Source: Bacteroidota bacterium (GTDB lineage Bacteria; Bacteroidota; Bacteroidia; Chitinophagales; Chitinophagaceae). Taken from it: a stretch of DNA of 28,452 nt. Position 1 is the first letter of the stretch, and each line of letters starts with the position of its first letter. Location: assembly GCA_023415275.1 (NCBI GenBank), contig JAEZLJ010000084.1, positions 1 through 28,452 of the forward strand, given 5' to 3'. Positions 1-8,200 of this stretch are shown here, in pieces. The notes beneath the pieces were generated by a model that saw only the letters and a list, made by a program, of their open reading frames with translations, made no database searches and had not been told where the DNA came from. The translations under genes and the position numbers were made by a program.

Positions 1-521
1 CAATTGTTTTCATGACAGTAAGCGGAGAGGAAAAAGGTTTGTGGGGATCTGAATATTATTCCAACAACCCCGTGTATCCATTGGAAAAAACCACTGCCGA
101 CCTGAATATTGATATGATCGGCAGAAGTGATTCTTCAAGAAGAGGAGATACTACTAATTATGTGTATGTTGTTGGTGATGATAAATTAAGCTCGGACCTG
201 AAGACAATCAGTGAAGCAGTTAATAAAAAGTACACGAAGCTTGAGCTGGATTATAAATTCAATGATCCAAATGATAAGAACTTTATTTATTACAGGAGCG
301 ACCATTACAATTTTGCGAAAAAAGGAGTGCCTATCATATTTTATTATGACGGCATGCTGGGCAGTGATTATCACCGCCCTACGGATACACCAGAAAAGAT
401 ACATTATCCTTTAATGGCCAGGAGAGCACAATTAGTATTTTATACTGCCTGGGAAATGGCCAACAGGGACCAGATGCTAAAGCGGGATATTCCTTTAGAT
501 AACTCGATCTTTAACCGGTAA
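1..521 (+). CDS. M28 family zinc aminopeptidase, C-terminal part (runs off left edge)
   Basis: This is the C-terminal part of an M28 (aminopeptidase Y/S type) di-zinc exopeptidase; the reading frame is open through base 3 to the window edge, so the gene starts outside. The visible metal-centre motifs are SGEEKGLWGS, holding the catalytic and zinc-binding glutamates, then DLNIDMIGR with a zinc-binding Asp, and SDYHRPTDTPEKI with the final zinc-ligand His. All three lie in the usual order and spacing for the family. Bacteroidota homologues are normally secreted or periplasmic with a signal peptide, but that end is not visible. The stop TAA is followed by a strong terminator hairpin at 545-577. 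The family call is firm; substrate specificity cannot be read from this part. Confidence 0.9.
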   Translation, partial: IVFMTVSGEEKGLWGSEYYSNNPVYPLEKTTADLNIDMIGRSDSSRRGDTTNYVYVVGDDKLSSDLKTISEAVNKKYTKLELDYKFNDPNDKNFIYYRSDHYNFAKKGVPIIFYYDGMLGSDYHRPTDTPEKIHYPLMARRAQLVFYTAWEMANRDQMLKRDIPLDNSIFNR

Positions 522-544
522 TAACCATCGTGTATAATAATTGA

Positions 545-577
545 AAACGGCCTGATTACAGGCCGTTTGTTTATTTT
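545..577 (+). terminator. Intrinsic terminator, probably bidirectional
   Basis: A perfect 10-bp stem AAACGGCCTG/CAGGCCGTTT (545-554 with 559-568) with loop ATTA is followed on the plus strand by TTTGTTTATTTT. On the minus strand it is followed by a run of T. It sits between two convergent genes, the M28 peptidase and the lipoprotein, and can serve both. Confidence 0.85.
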
Positions 578-593
578 AAGGCTAGATCTTAAC

Positions 594-1409
594 CTACTGA
601 TAGGTGAAAGTAAATGTATTTACCTGGTTGCTGTTGATATCCGTAAACACTTTGCTGACCAGTTGATCAGCATTGTTGTATTGATTTTGATAAGTTACTG
701 TAGGACCATTAAGATAGGTTGTTGAAGTAATATTGTGCATACTGAGGATATATTCCCAGGTCCATGGTTCTTCAAACATGATGGCAAACAGGTCGGGAAT
801 AAAATGTAGTGGATTGAGCTTTTCATCATTAGTATAAGTAGTATGCTTTGAAAAGCCGGTTTCATTCCATGCAATGAGATCTCCAATTGCATTATATGTA
901 AATATCTTATGGTCTGTGATGGTATTCCCGAATAGTTGATCTATAGTGCTGATCCTTTTTTGCTGATCGTAAGTAATTGCATAATGGGTTGAAATGGGGA
1001 AAGATATTAGCCTGTCAAAATAATCGAAACCTGTAATAAGATTTCCCTTGTACTGAAAGTTTGTTATACTGGATACGATTTTACCGCTTTGTACCAGGTG
1101 AACAGAATCGATGCGAGATCCTTTGTAAAAAACATTGTAAGAATAATGTAGCGAATTATCGGAAACTACAATCGAATCAACATTACCATTTGGAGCATAA
1201 GCAAACTGATATTGCCGTGAGAAATTCCCAATGGTATGCGTAAATGTTTCCAAAACAAGCTTTTTGGATTGAGACGTAATGCTTTTCTGTGCAGCAGCAA
1301 TATCTGCCAGGTCAGGATTTGAATTGATAGTCGATTGAATTTCTTTTTTACAGGCTGTAAATAGCAAGGAAAATAATCCTGCTATAAAAAAAGCATTGAA
1401 GCGTCTCAT
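594..1409 (-). CDS. Hypothetical lipoprotein with YD-like beta repeats
   Basis: This 271-residue protein begins with a type II signal peptide, MRRFNAFFIAGLFSLLFTAC, with the lipidated Cys at position 20, so it should be anchored in a membrane facing the periplasm or cell surface. The mature part contains repeated short strands of the form Y-x-x-x-G-x-[IV]-x-x-[IW]: YAPNGNVDSIV, YDQQKRISTID, YNAIGDLIAWN and YNNADQLVSKV. These resemble the YD/RHS-like or DUF4595-type beta repeats common in Bacteroidota lipoproteins. The start is ATG at 1409. It is a single-gene unit ending at the shared terminator. I do not recognise a specific function; the lipoprotein assignment is strong, the repeat family is an inference from motif shape. 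Confidence 0.75.
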   Translation of the reverse strand: MRRFNAFFIAGLFSLLFTACKKEIQSTINSNPDLADIAAAQKSITSQSKKLVLETFTHTIGNFSRQYQFAYAPNGNVDSIVVSDNSLHYSYNVFYKGSRIDSVHLVQSGKIVSSITNFQYKGNLITGFDYFDRLISFPISTHYAITYDQQKRISTIDQLFGNTITDHKIFTYNAIGDLIAWNETGFSKHTTYTNDEKLNPLHFIPDLFAIMFEEPWTWEYILSMHNITSTTYLNGPTVTYQNQYNNADQLVSKVFTDINSNQVNTFTFTYQ

Positions 1410-1587
1410 ATGATTATGGTAAGGTATTTAAAGATACTTATTAAGGTAATTTAAAATACAATTCACTTTTCATATAAGTAAGCTCATCAATTAAGTTGAG
1501 CAAATACCTATAAACTCAAAGGGCAAATAGCGGAAGTGAGGTCTAATATTTAATAATTGAAAGCAATTAGAAGCTCATATATAAATG

Positions 1588-1612
1588 AAGAAAGGCTGAT
1601 TAAAAATCAGCC
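1588..1612 (-). terminator. Terminator downstream of the TPR gene
   Basis: An 8-bp stem GGCTGATT/AATCAGCC (1594-1601 with 1605-1612) with loop AAA is followed on the minus strand by TTTCTTC. It lies about 27 bases past the stop of the TPR gene at 1639. Confidence 0.65.
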
Positions 1613-1638
1613 CCTTGTAATTGATAATTCCGAATTAT

Positions 1639-2142
1639 TTATTCTGAATGCTTAGAAAGGAGTTCTCTTTTTTCTACACAGCGGGCAATGTCCTCCCTGT
1701 AGCCTTTGATTTTCTCATCATTTAAAGAGAATAATATCGCCTTTTCATAGAAGCTGATAGCCTGCTCGAACTGTAATTGCAATTCTTCCACGAGTCCCAG
1801 GCGATGTTGTATCCAGGCCTTGTCCACAGCTTCTACCTTACCCGCCCGCTTTGCAAGTGTTTGCAAATCTTTATACCGCTCCAGGTCCATCAGCAATATC
1901 ATATAATTCAGGTAAGAATGTGGATAGGAAGGATCGCCATTGATGGCGGCCTTATAATGATTTTCCGCATTCACGTAATCATCCATTTGTGTCTTATAGA
2001 TCCAGCCGAGTGAATTGTGAGTGGCTGCATTGCCCGGCTCATCAAAAAGTATACTTTCATATTTTCTAAAGGCCTCAACATAATTTTTGTTGACTACATC
2101 ATTTTCTGCTTCGAGATAAATCTCTACCTGTTGTGAATTCAT
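1639..2142 (-). CDS. Tetratricopeptide repeat protein
   Basis: This is a 167-residue, wholly helical protein made of TPR units and no recognisable enzyme domain. Clear TPR helices are visible: YVEAFRKYESILFDEPGNAATHNSLGWIY, then VNAENHYKAAINGDPSYPHSYLNYMIL, and near the C terminus LVEELQLQFEQAISFYEKAI (these are listed as separate units, not one stretch). No signal peptide or membrane segment is present, so it should be cytoplasmic and act as a protein-binding adaptor. The start is ATG at 2142. It has its own downstream terminator and sits after the terminator of the deoxyhypusine-synthase-like gene, so it looks monocistronic. The binding partner is unknown. Confidence 0.8.
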   Translation of the reverse strand: MNSQQVEIYLEAENDVVNKNYVEAFRKYESILFDEPGNAATHNSLGWIYKTQMDDYVNAENHYKAAINGDPSYPHSYLNYMILLMDLERYKDLQTLAKRAGKVEAVDKAWIQHRLGLVEELQLQFEQAISFYEKAILFSLNDEKIKGYREDIARCVEKRELLSKHSE

Positions 2143-2171
2143 GGCTCTAATATATACGGTGGTTATTCAAA

Positions 2172-2205
2172 TTCAAAACAAAAGGCCACCTGGTAAAGAT
2201 GGCCT
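2172..2205 (-). terminator. Terminator of the deoxyhypusine-synthase-like gene
   Basis: On the minus strand AGGCCATCT pairs with AGGTGGCCT (2183-2191 with 2197-2205; one mismatch), followed by TTTTGTTTTG. It lies 25 bases past the stop codon at 2231. Confidence 0.8.
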
Positions 2206-2230
2206 CCTTATAATAATTATGTGATGGATG

Positions 2231-3205
2231 TTATAATCCCAATACCCACGCAAACACCAGTGGTGCTACAATGGTAGCATCACTTTCTATAATGTATTTA
2301 GGCGTATGTATATCCAGCTTTCCCCAGGTTATTTTTTCGTTCGGCACCGCACCCGAGTAAGATCCAAAGGATGTGGTAGAATCTGACACCTGGCAGAAAT
2401 AGCTCCAGAAAGGAACATCATGCCATTCCAGGTCCTGGTACATCATGGGCACTACACAAATAGGAAAATCTCCTGCTATACCACCACCGATCTGGAAGAA
2501 GCCTACTCCTTTTCCTTCGCTGTTGTTGCGGTACCAGTCAGCCAGCCAGGTCATGTATTCAATACCATTTTTCACGGTAGAGGCTTTTAATTCATTCTTG
2601 ATCACATAGCTGGCAAATATGTTGCCCGTAGTGCTGTCTTCCCAACCGGGAACTACAATAGGCAAATTCTTTTCTGCAGCAGCTACTACCCAGCTGTTTT
2701 TTGGATCAATTTCATAGTATTGTTCTAGTTCACCGCTCTTGATGGTCTTAAATAAAAACTCGTGGGGGAAATAGCGCTCGCCTTTCGCTTCTGCTTCTTT
2801 CCATTGCTTCACCAGGTGTTTTTGCAGGCGCCTGAAAGCTTCTTCTTCAGGGATGCAGGTATCAGTAACACGGTTGTAATGGTTTTCCAAAAGATCCCAT
2901 TCTTCCTGAGGGGTCAGGTCCCGGTAATTGGGAATGCGTTTATAATGAGTGTGGGCAACCAGGTTCATTACATCTTCTTCCAGGTTGGCGCCTGTGCATG
3001 AAATGATAGCGATCTTATCCTGCCGGATCATTTCAGCTAAAGAGATACCCAGCTCGGCCGTACTCATGGCACCTGCCAGCGTCACCATCATTTTGCCTCC
3101 TTCCAATAAGTGTTGCTCATAGCCTTTGGCAGCATCTATCAGTGCTGCTGCATTGAAATGCCTATAGTGGTGTTCTATAAATTGTGAAACAGGACCTTTA
3201 CTCAT
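2231..3205 (-). CDS. Deoxyhypusine synthase-like protein (possible homospermidine synthase)
   Basis: This 324-residue cytoplasmic protein belongs to the deoxyhypusine synthase (DHS) superfamily, NAD-dependent enzymes that transfer the aminobutyl group of spermidine or putrescine. The C-terminal KITWGKLDIHTP matches the catalytic-lysine block of eukaryotic DHS (SWGKI), with the Lys near residue 296. GGGIAGDFP, SDATIVAPL and the N-terminal LAGAMSTAELG also fit the family. Bacteria lack eIF5A, so the substrate must differ; some bacterial family members make homospermidine. The ATG at 3205 is chosen over a GTG at 3289 because the family begins near MSKGPVSQFI and because a TAAATTTG -7 element lies just upstream at 3224-3231. 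That places the upstream GTG outside the transcript. Family assignment is strong; the reaction is inferred. Confidence 0.9.
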   Translation of the reverse strand: MSKGPVSQFIEHHYRHFNAAALIDAAKGYEQHLLEGGKMMVTLAGAMSTAELGISLAEMIRQDKIAIISCTGANLEEDVMNLVAHTHYKRIPNYRDLTPQEEWDLLENHYNRVTDTCIPEEEAFRRLQKHLVKQWKEAEAKGERYFPHEFLFKTIKSGELEQYYEIDPKNSWVVAAAEKNLPIVVPGWEDSTTGNIFASYVIKNELKASTVKNGIEYMTWLADWYRNNSEGKGVGFFQIGGGIAGDFPICVVPMMYQDLEWHDVPFWSYFCQVSDSTTSFGSYSGAVPNEKITWGKLDIHTPKYIIESDATIVAPLVFAWVLGL

Positions 3206-3223
3206 AATCTTAAAATTGAGTGG

Positions 3224-3231
3224 CAAATTTA
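3224..3231 (-). promoter_or_regulatory. -7 promoter element for the DHS-like gene
   Basis: TAAATTTG on the minus strand matches the Bacteroidota sigma-ABfr -7 consensus TAnnTTTG. The predicted transcription start is about 12 bases before the ATG at 3205. No good TTG -33 element is at the expected distance. Confidence 0.55.
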
Positions 3232-3235
3232 GTCT

Positions 3236-3276
3236 ATAAAAAGACAAATCCCGCCGGACCGAGGTCGCAAGCGGGA
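3236..3276 (-). terminator. Compound hairpin, likely terminator of the PepSY-like gene
   Basis: The outer stem TCCCGC/GCGGGA (3249-3254 with 3271-3276) encloses a small GACC-GA-GGTC hairpin (3257-3266). On the minus strand it is followed by ATTTGTCTTTTT. It lies about 100 bases past the stop of the gene at 3376 and upstream of the DHS-like gene's -7 element, so it is more likely a terminator than a leader structure. Confidence 0.55.
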
Positions 3277-3375
3277 CTGTTTTACACACACTAAAACTAA
3301 CTATTAACTTATAACATACTGAGAAGACATCGTTGACACTGCAAAGAAAACTTTATCTCTTTCCAGTTAGCTGTA

Positions 3376-3816
3376 TTAAGATTTGCGTTGCTTCTGGTAA
3401 GTAGCCCAATCAGCGTTGGAAGATCTTAATATCAATTTGGTATCTGCATTTTCCACTGTTACATAATATGTAGTACCTTCTTCATTGGCTACTTCAAACA
3501 AGTCGGAGATCCAGAAACCTTCGTAATTGTTCTTTAAATTGGTTTGTAAAGAAATTGGCAATTGAGTAGAACTGATATTCCTGGTAATAGCCATCATATT
3601 TCCTGAGCCATCAAAATAGGCGGCTACATATTGACCATTCAAGCTGAAGTTGGCTTTGTAAAAATTGTTGGTTACAGTCCAATCCACTTCAGTAGCATTT
3701 TTAAATGAGCTCTGGAAAGATTTCAATACCCTGGAATCTACTTTAGAATCAGATGCAAAGCTGCTCATGCTTATGAGCGAGAACAGAACGGTTAAGGTGA
3801 TTAAGAAGCGTTTCAT
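3376..3816 (-). CDS. Secreted PepSY-like protein
   Basis: This 146-residue protein has a Sec signal peptide (MKRFLITLTVLFSLISMSSFA) with cleavage expected near residue 22, and no lipobox. The mature part follows the PepSY-like (DUF2874) pattern common in Bacteroidota: a leading helix VLKSFQSSFKNATEVDW, then beta strands NFYKANFSLNGQYVAAYFDGSGNMMAITR, a second helix and strands TTYYVTVENADTKLILRSS (separate segments). Such proteins are periplasmic and of unknown function; the fold resembles domains that bind or inhibit proteins. The start is ATG at 3816, about 50 bases downstream of a consensus promoter at 3872-3902. It appears monocistronic. Confidence 0.75.
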   Translation of the reverse strand: MKRFLITLTVLFSLISMSSFASDSKVDSRVLKSFQSSFKNATEVDWTVTNNFYKANFSLNGQYVAAYFDGSGNMMAITRNISSTQLPISLQTNLKNNYEGFWISDLFEVANEEGTTYYVTVENADTKLILRSSNADWATYQKQRKS

Positions 3817-3871
3817 AAAAAATAATTTATTCGGTTTTTAAAATTTTGTTTGTTTGATTAGTATGACGTAG

Positions 3872-3902
3872 CAAAAGTATTTTAGGTTACACCTCTCCGC
3901 AA
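3872..3902 (-). promoter_or_regulatory. Sigma-ABfr-type promoter of the PepSY-like gene
   Basis: On the minus strand TTG (3902-3900), a 20-base spacer and TACTTTTG (3879-3872) match TTG-N19-TAnnTTTG. The predicted 5' UTR is about 50 nt. Confidence 0.7.
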
Positions 3903-3956
3903 GTGATTTGTGACGACCGGATGGCCCTGTTAAACCTATTAACATTGGTTGCCAGA

Positions 3957-3984
3957 TTGTTAATTGGGATGAATTGTAATTTTA
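3957..3984 (+). promoter_or_regulatory. Promoter of the ACP phosphodiesterase gene, nearly leaderless
   Basis: TTG (3957-3959), a 17-base spacer and TAATTTTA (3977-3984) match seven of eight -7 positions. The expected start site falls within a base or two of the ATG at 3990. Confidence 0.45.
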
Positions 3985-3989
3985 GGTGA

Positions 3990-4580
3990 ATGAATTTTTT
4001 GGCTCACGCTTATTTGTCGTTTGATCATCCGCAAATCCTTGTAGGAAATATGATATCTGATTTTGTAAAAGGAGCGGAAAAAGACAGGTATGCAAATGAT
4101 GTACGGCAAGGGATCATGCTTCACCGGTACATAGATGAATATACAGACAACCATCCTGCCACTAAAAATGCCAAAGAAATATTCAGGCCTTATTATAGAT
4201 TGTACAGCGGAGCTATCATGGATATACTATATGATCACTTCCTGGCCAATGACCCAAAGCTATTTAATGAATTGTCACTAAAAGCTTTTACCACTTCAGT
4301 ATATACGGTGCTGGAAAGCCATAGCGCACACCTGCCGGATCATTTTGTTCCTGTGCTGGCCTATATGAGCACGGAAGACTGGCTGTATAATTACCGTTTT
4401 AACTCTGGAATGCAAAAAAGCCTGAGAGGATTGGTACGAAGGGCCACCTACCTGTCCGAAAGTGATACAGCTTATCAGTTGTTTCTTGATAATTATAAAG
4501 CGCTGGAAGGATACTACCAGGATTTTTTCCCTGATGTTAAACAATTTGCAAAACAAAGATTTAATGAACTCCTGGGCTGA
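3990..4580 (+). CDS. Acyl carrier protein phosphodiesterase (AcpH family)
   Basis: This 196-residue cytoplasmic protein matches the ACP phosphodiesterase family, which removes the 4'-phosphopantetheine arm from holo-ACP. The family-typical N terminus MNFLAHAYLSF is followed by LVGNMISDFVKG, QGIMLHRYIDEYTDNHP (with HD-like histidine and aspartates) and MDILYDHFLAND. Length equals the usual 190-200 residues, so it is complete. The ATG at 3990 is the family start; a weak promoter abuts it, suggesting a very short leader. The following DUF2911 gene has its own promoter, so the two are probably not obligately co-transcribed. Family assignment is confident; the biochemical activity in Bacteroidota is by homology. 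Confidence 0.88.
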   Translation: MNFLAHAYLSFDHPQILVGNMISDFVKGAEKDRYANDVRQGIMLHRYIDEYTDNHPATKNAKEIFRPYYRLYSGAIMDILYDHFLANDPKLFNELSLKAFTTSVYTVLESHSAHLPDHFVPVLAYMSTEDWLYNYRFNSGMQKSLRGLVRRATYLSESDTAYQLFLDNYKALEGYYQDFFPDVKQFAKQRFNELLG

Positions 4581-4588
4581 TATGCACG

Positions 4589-4618
4589 TTGTAAAAAAGG
4601 AGTGAAGTAATATTTTTG
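4589..4618 (+). promoter_or_regulatory. Consensus sigma-ABfr promoter of the DUF2911 gene
   Basis: TTG (4589-4591), a spacer of exactly 19 bases and TATTTTTG (4611-4618) fully match TTG-N19-TAnnTTTG. The predicted start is about 14 bases before the ATG at 4639. Confidence 0.8.
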
Positions 4619-4638
4619 CAGCAGTAAAGCGTCCAATT

Positions 4639-5220
4639 ATGAAAAAACTGGTTTCTACCCTTTGTTTCCTTTGTTTATTTATCTGCCTGAATGCTCAAAA
4701 CTCAGCACCCCTTAAATTAAAAATCCCGGTATTAGATAAATCTCCAATGGATATGGCCTACTTTCCTGCAGATTACCCTGTACTAAGGATACAGGATAAG
4801 GCTAATGACCCACTTGTGGCCCGGATCATCTACAGCCGTCCTCAAAAAGACGGACGTATTTTATTTGGTGAGTTGATTGAATATAATACAGTCTGGAGGT
4901 TAGGTGCTAATGAAGCTACTGAAATAGAATTTTTTAAAGATGTGAAGATTGGGGGTAAAAAACTCTTGAAGGGGCGTTATACCATGTATGCTATTCCAAC
5001 TCCATCCCAATGGACCATTATATTTAATAAAGACACGGACATCTGGGGCGCTTTTAAATATGATGAGAAGAAAGACGTGTTAAGGGTTACTGTGCCGGTT
5101 CAAAAAACAGCTTCTGTGGCAGAGATATTCTCGATGAACTTTAATAAGACCGCTGCCGGTGCCGACCTGGTCATATCCTGGGATGATGTTTCTGTGAATC
5201 TGCCTGTTTCTCTGAAATAA
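4639..5220 (+). CDS. DUF2911 domain secreted protein
   Basis: This 193-residue protein starts with a Sec signal peptide (MKKLVSTLCFLCLFICLNAQ), cleaved near residue 20 before NSAP. The rest matches DUF2911, a family found mainly in Bacteroidota: ARIIYSRPQKDGRILFGEL, YNTVWRLGANEATEIEF and LLKGRYTMYAIPTPSQWTII are its typical blocks. The function of DUF2911 is unknown; proteins are expected in the periplasm. It has its own consensus promoter and a strong terminator directly downstream, so it is a single-gene unit. No truncation is visible. Confidence 0.88.
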   Translation: MKKLVSTLCFLCLFICLNAQNSAPLKLKIPVLDKSPMDMAYFPADYPVLRIQDKANDPLVARIIYSRPQKDGRILFGELIEYNTVWRLGANEATEIEFFKDVKIGGKKLLKGRYTMYAIPTPSQWTIIFNKDTDIWGAFKYDEKKDVLRVTVPVQKTASVAEIFSMNFNKTAAGADLVISWDDVSVNLPVSLK

Positions 5221-5240
5221 TTATATATAAAGTCATAGTC

Positions 5241-5275
5241 ATCAGCAGGGCCGTTGCCCTGCTGATTTGTTTTTA
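5241..5275 (+). terminator. Intrinsic terminator of the DUF2911 gene
   Basis: An 11-bp perfect stem ATCAGCAGGGC/GCCCTGCTGAT (5241-5251 with 5256-5266), loop CGTT, is followed by TTGTTTTT. It can also act on the convergent gene ending at 5289. Confidence 0.88.
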
Positions 5276-5288
5276 CCATTTACACTAA

Positions 5289-8200
5289 CTATTGCATGAA
5301 CAATTTAAATGTTTGCTGAACTCCACTGTTTCCATTGGTGATACGGAGCAGGTACAACCCTTTCTGCTCCTGCGGACTTCTTTTATAAGTATAGGTATAA
5401 TTGACAACCGATCTTATTTCTGTATGGAATACCAACCTGCCCGACAGTTCAAACAGTTCTACCTTGAAGTTGCCACTTTCGGTTCCTGAAAAAGCAATGC
5501 TTAGCTGATCCTTTACAGGATTGGGATAAATGCTGATGCCTGTATGGCCCGACAAACTGATAATGGAGCTGTACTCTGAATGGCCATCTTTATGAATAAG
5601 CTTAATCCTGTATTGACTTCCCGGGCCAGGCTGTTCATCCCTGAACAGGTAATAATTGCTACCTGAAGCCTTCGAAGATCTTATTTCGCCAAGGGGCCTG
5701 AAGTTGGCCTCCCCATAGCTCTTTCTTTCAATGATATAGGTACTTAGAGTCTTTTCTTCATTGATATTCCAGGAAATGATATTGACCCCGTCTTTGTGTT
5801 TCCCCTGCAACTGCACCTGTACGGGAAGGATGGCGTAGCCACAATCTCCGTCCAGCATGAACTTACTATAGCGCACCAGGCACCCATTGTTTACATTCAT
5901 TTTACATACATATTCTCCAGCTTGTGCTGGTTCAAAGAATGGAAGATTATAAGTAAGGTCATTGCTAACCAGCACACTATCAGTTGAAGTGTACTTGCGG
6001 TACCATTCATAAGTGGCATTAGGTACCGTATCTATGGATAGCGTAGTGTTTTTGTAAAAACATAATTGGGAAGCCTTAATAGAAACATTTTGCAATGGCA
6101 GTACACTGACATCATCCAGCGTGGCATTACCGCAGGCATCTACGGCCCGGAGCCTTACCAATGAATACACGGTTCCTGTGTTAATAGAGAATACAGGACT
6201 CGTTTGTACAGCAGTAGTGATATCAGGCGTGGATGGGGTACTTCCGATGATCTGGTAAGTGTAAGGACTGACGCCACCTTTCATATCAGATCCCAGACTC
6301 AATGTATTATTGTCACATTGGTAAATGGCTGACTGTCCTTGCGAAGGATAGGCATAGGGTTGCACAGTCACTGTATCATACAGCCTGTAATTACAGGTTT
6401 GCATGGTATATTCTATGATATAGGTGGCAGGTTCCAGGTCTGAAAAAGTGTACACATCACCTGTCCGGGATGAAAAACTGCGGAAATAGGTCACGCCATT
6501 CTTTTTGATAATGCCAGGTTGTGTAGTGTAATAATTAGAGGTACAGGTTACCTGCATGTCGCCGGCACCATTGACCCAGGTGGCAGAAGGGCATTTGGAA
6601 CGTACCACTACATTTTTTTCGATGGTACTGGCATTAGGTGACAGCATCGAGGTATCTTTTTGTCCGCAACCATTAATACCCACAATTGTATATTGTTTCC
6701 CGGCTGGTAATGCTGGTAGTTGAATGTTGAATGGATTGGAATTAGTGACGGTGTCACATTTAACTGAACCATCAGGATGTATGATCCTTACCTGGAAAGG
6801 GCCGTTGTCATTGGCAAATGCAATGCTGACATTTGTATTACCTACATTACAGGATTTAGAAGAAATTATATTCATACCCCTTGGTAATGCAAATGTTTGA
6901 CATACCTGCATAGTGGTATCCACACAGCCGTCATGCACCGTAAAACAATATTTAGCATATGGTAAATTGTCAAAAACGCCAGTTGTATTACAGCTCAATG
7001 TATTGCCAAGGGAATCAAGCACACAATATTGCGGATCGGTAAAGTTGTTGCCCGTCACTGTAGCCGTGAAGGTGTTGCAGGTAGCATTTGTTGGCTGCAC
7101 CCAGGTGTCGATCATTGGTAAGGGCCTGGTTTCTGTAAAGCACCTGGTAATGGTGGAATCTGTACAACTGTCTTTGATCTTTATACAATAGGAGCCCCAT
7201 GCAAGATCCGGGAATACACCCGAGGTATTACACTGTAGTAATGAATCCTTGTCATTATACAGGCAATATTGCGGCGCTGTCAGGTTGGTTTGTTCAGCTA
7301 TGGCAGCAGAAAAGCCATTGCAATTCCTTCCCCACACCTGCACCCATGATGCTACGGAAGGAACAGGTTTGCTGCTGGAAAAACAAAGTGGAGCGGTGGT
7401 GTCTGCGCAGGAAATAGCTCTTACACAATAAGTGCCATGTGCCAGGCCATTGAATACACCTGTTGAATCGCATGTTAAAATAATACCTGTGCTGTCGTAT
7501 AAGCAATATAGGGGTTGATACAGGTTGTTTCCTGACACGTTCACATCAAAGCTGCTGCAGGTGTTGGCAGAAAAGCTATAACTGGTAAGTTCGGCTATGG
7601 GATGAGTAGCGGTAAAGCACCGGGATATAATCGTATCTGTACAACTATTGGAAATGCGAATACAATAGCTTCCATAAGCCAGGTTGGGAAAAGACCCTGT
7701 ATTATTGCATTGCAATAGATTGCTATCAGCATCATACAAACAGTAATTGGGGTCGATCAAATTATTTTGACCAGTGATAGTGGCAGTAAACAAAGCACAA
7801 TCCTGGTTACTGATATTCACCACTTCGTCGACTCCCGGTGATGGTCTCACAGCCACAAAACAATTGGTGATGGTGGTATCATAACAGGCATCGGTTGTTT
7901 TGATACAATAGCTGCCATAGTTCAGTAGGTTGAAGGTACCGGTAGCGTTACATTCCAAAAGATTATTCAAAGAATCATACAGGCAATAGTTTGGTGAAGT
8001 AAGGTTTTGTTGCCCATTCACTGTTGCTGTAAACGTAGTGCATGTAAGCTCTGTAATGGCTATACCTGATATAGAAGGCCTTAACGTTGCAGGTAAGGTC
8101 CATGTTCTTGTCTGTATATTTCCGCATTTATCTTTAACAACCAGGTTAAGGTTCCTGTGAGTGCCTATGGTGATGTTAAAGCTGGAATTGGTATTCCATA

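Noticed and set aside
2231..3289. Longer DHS-like protein from the GTG at 3289
   Set aside because: The extra 28 residues do not match the family and the promoter -7 element lies inside that stretch.
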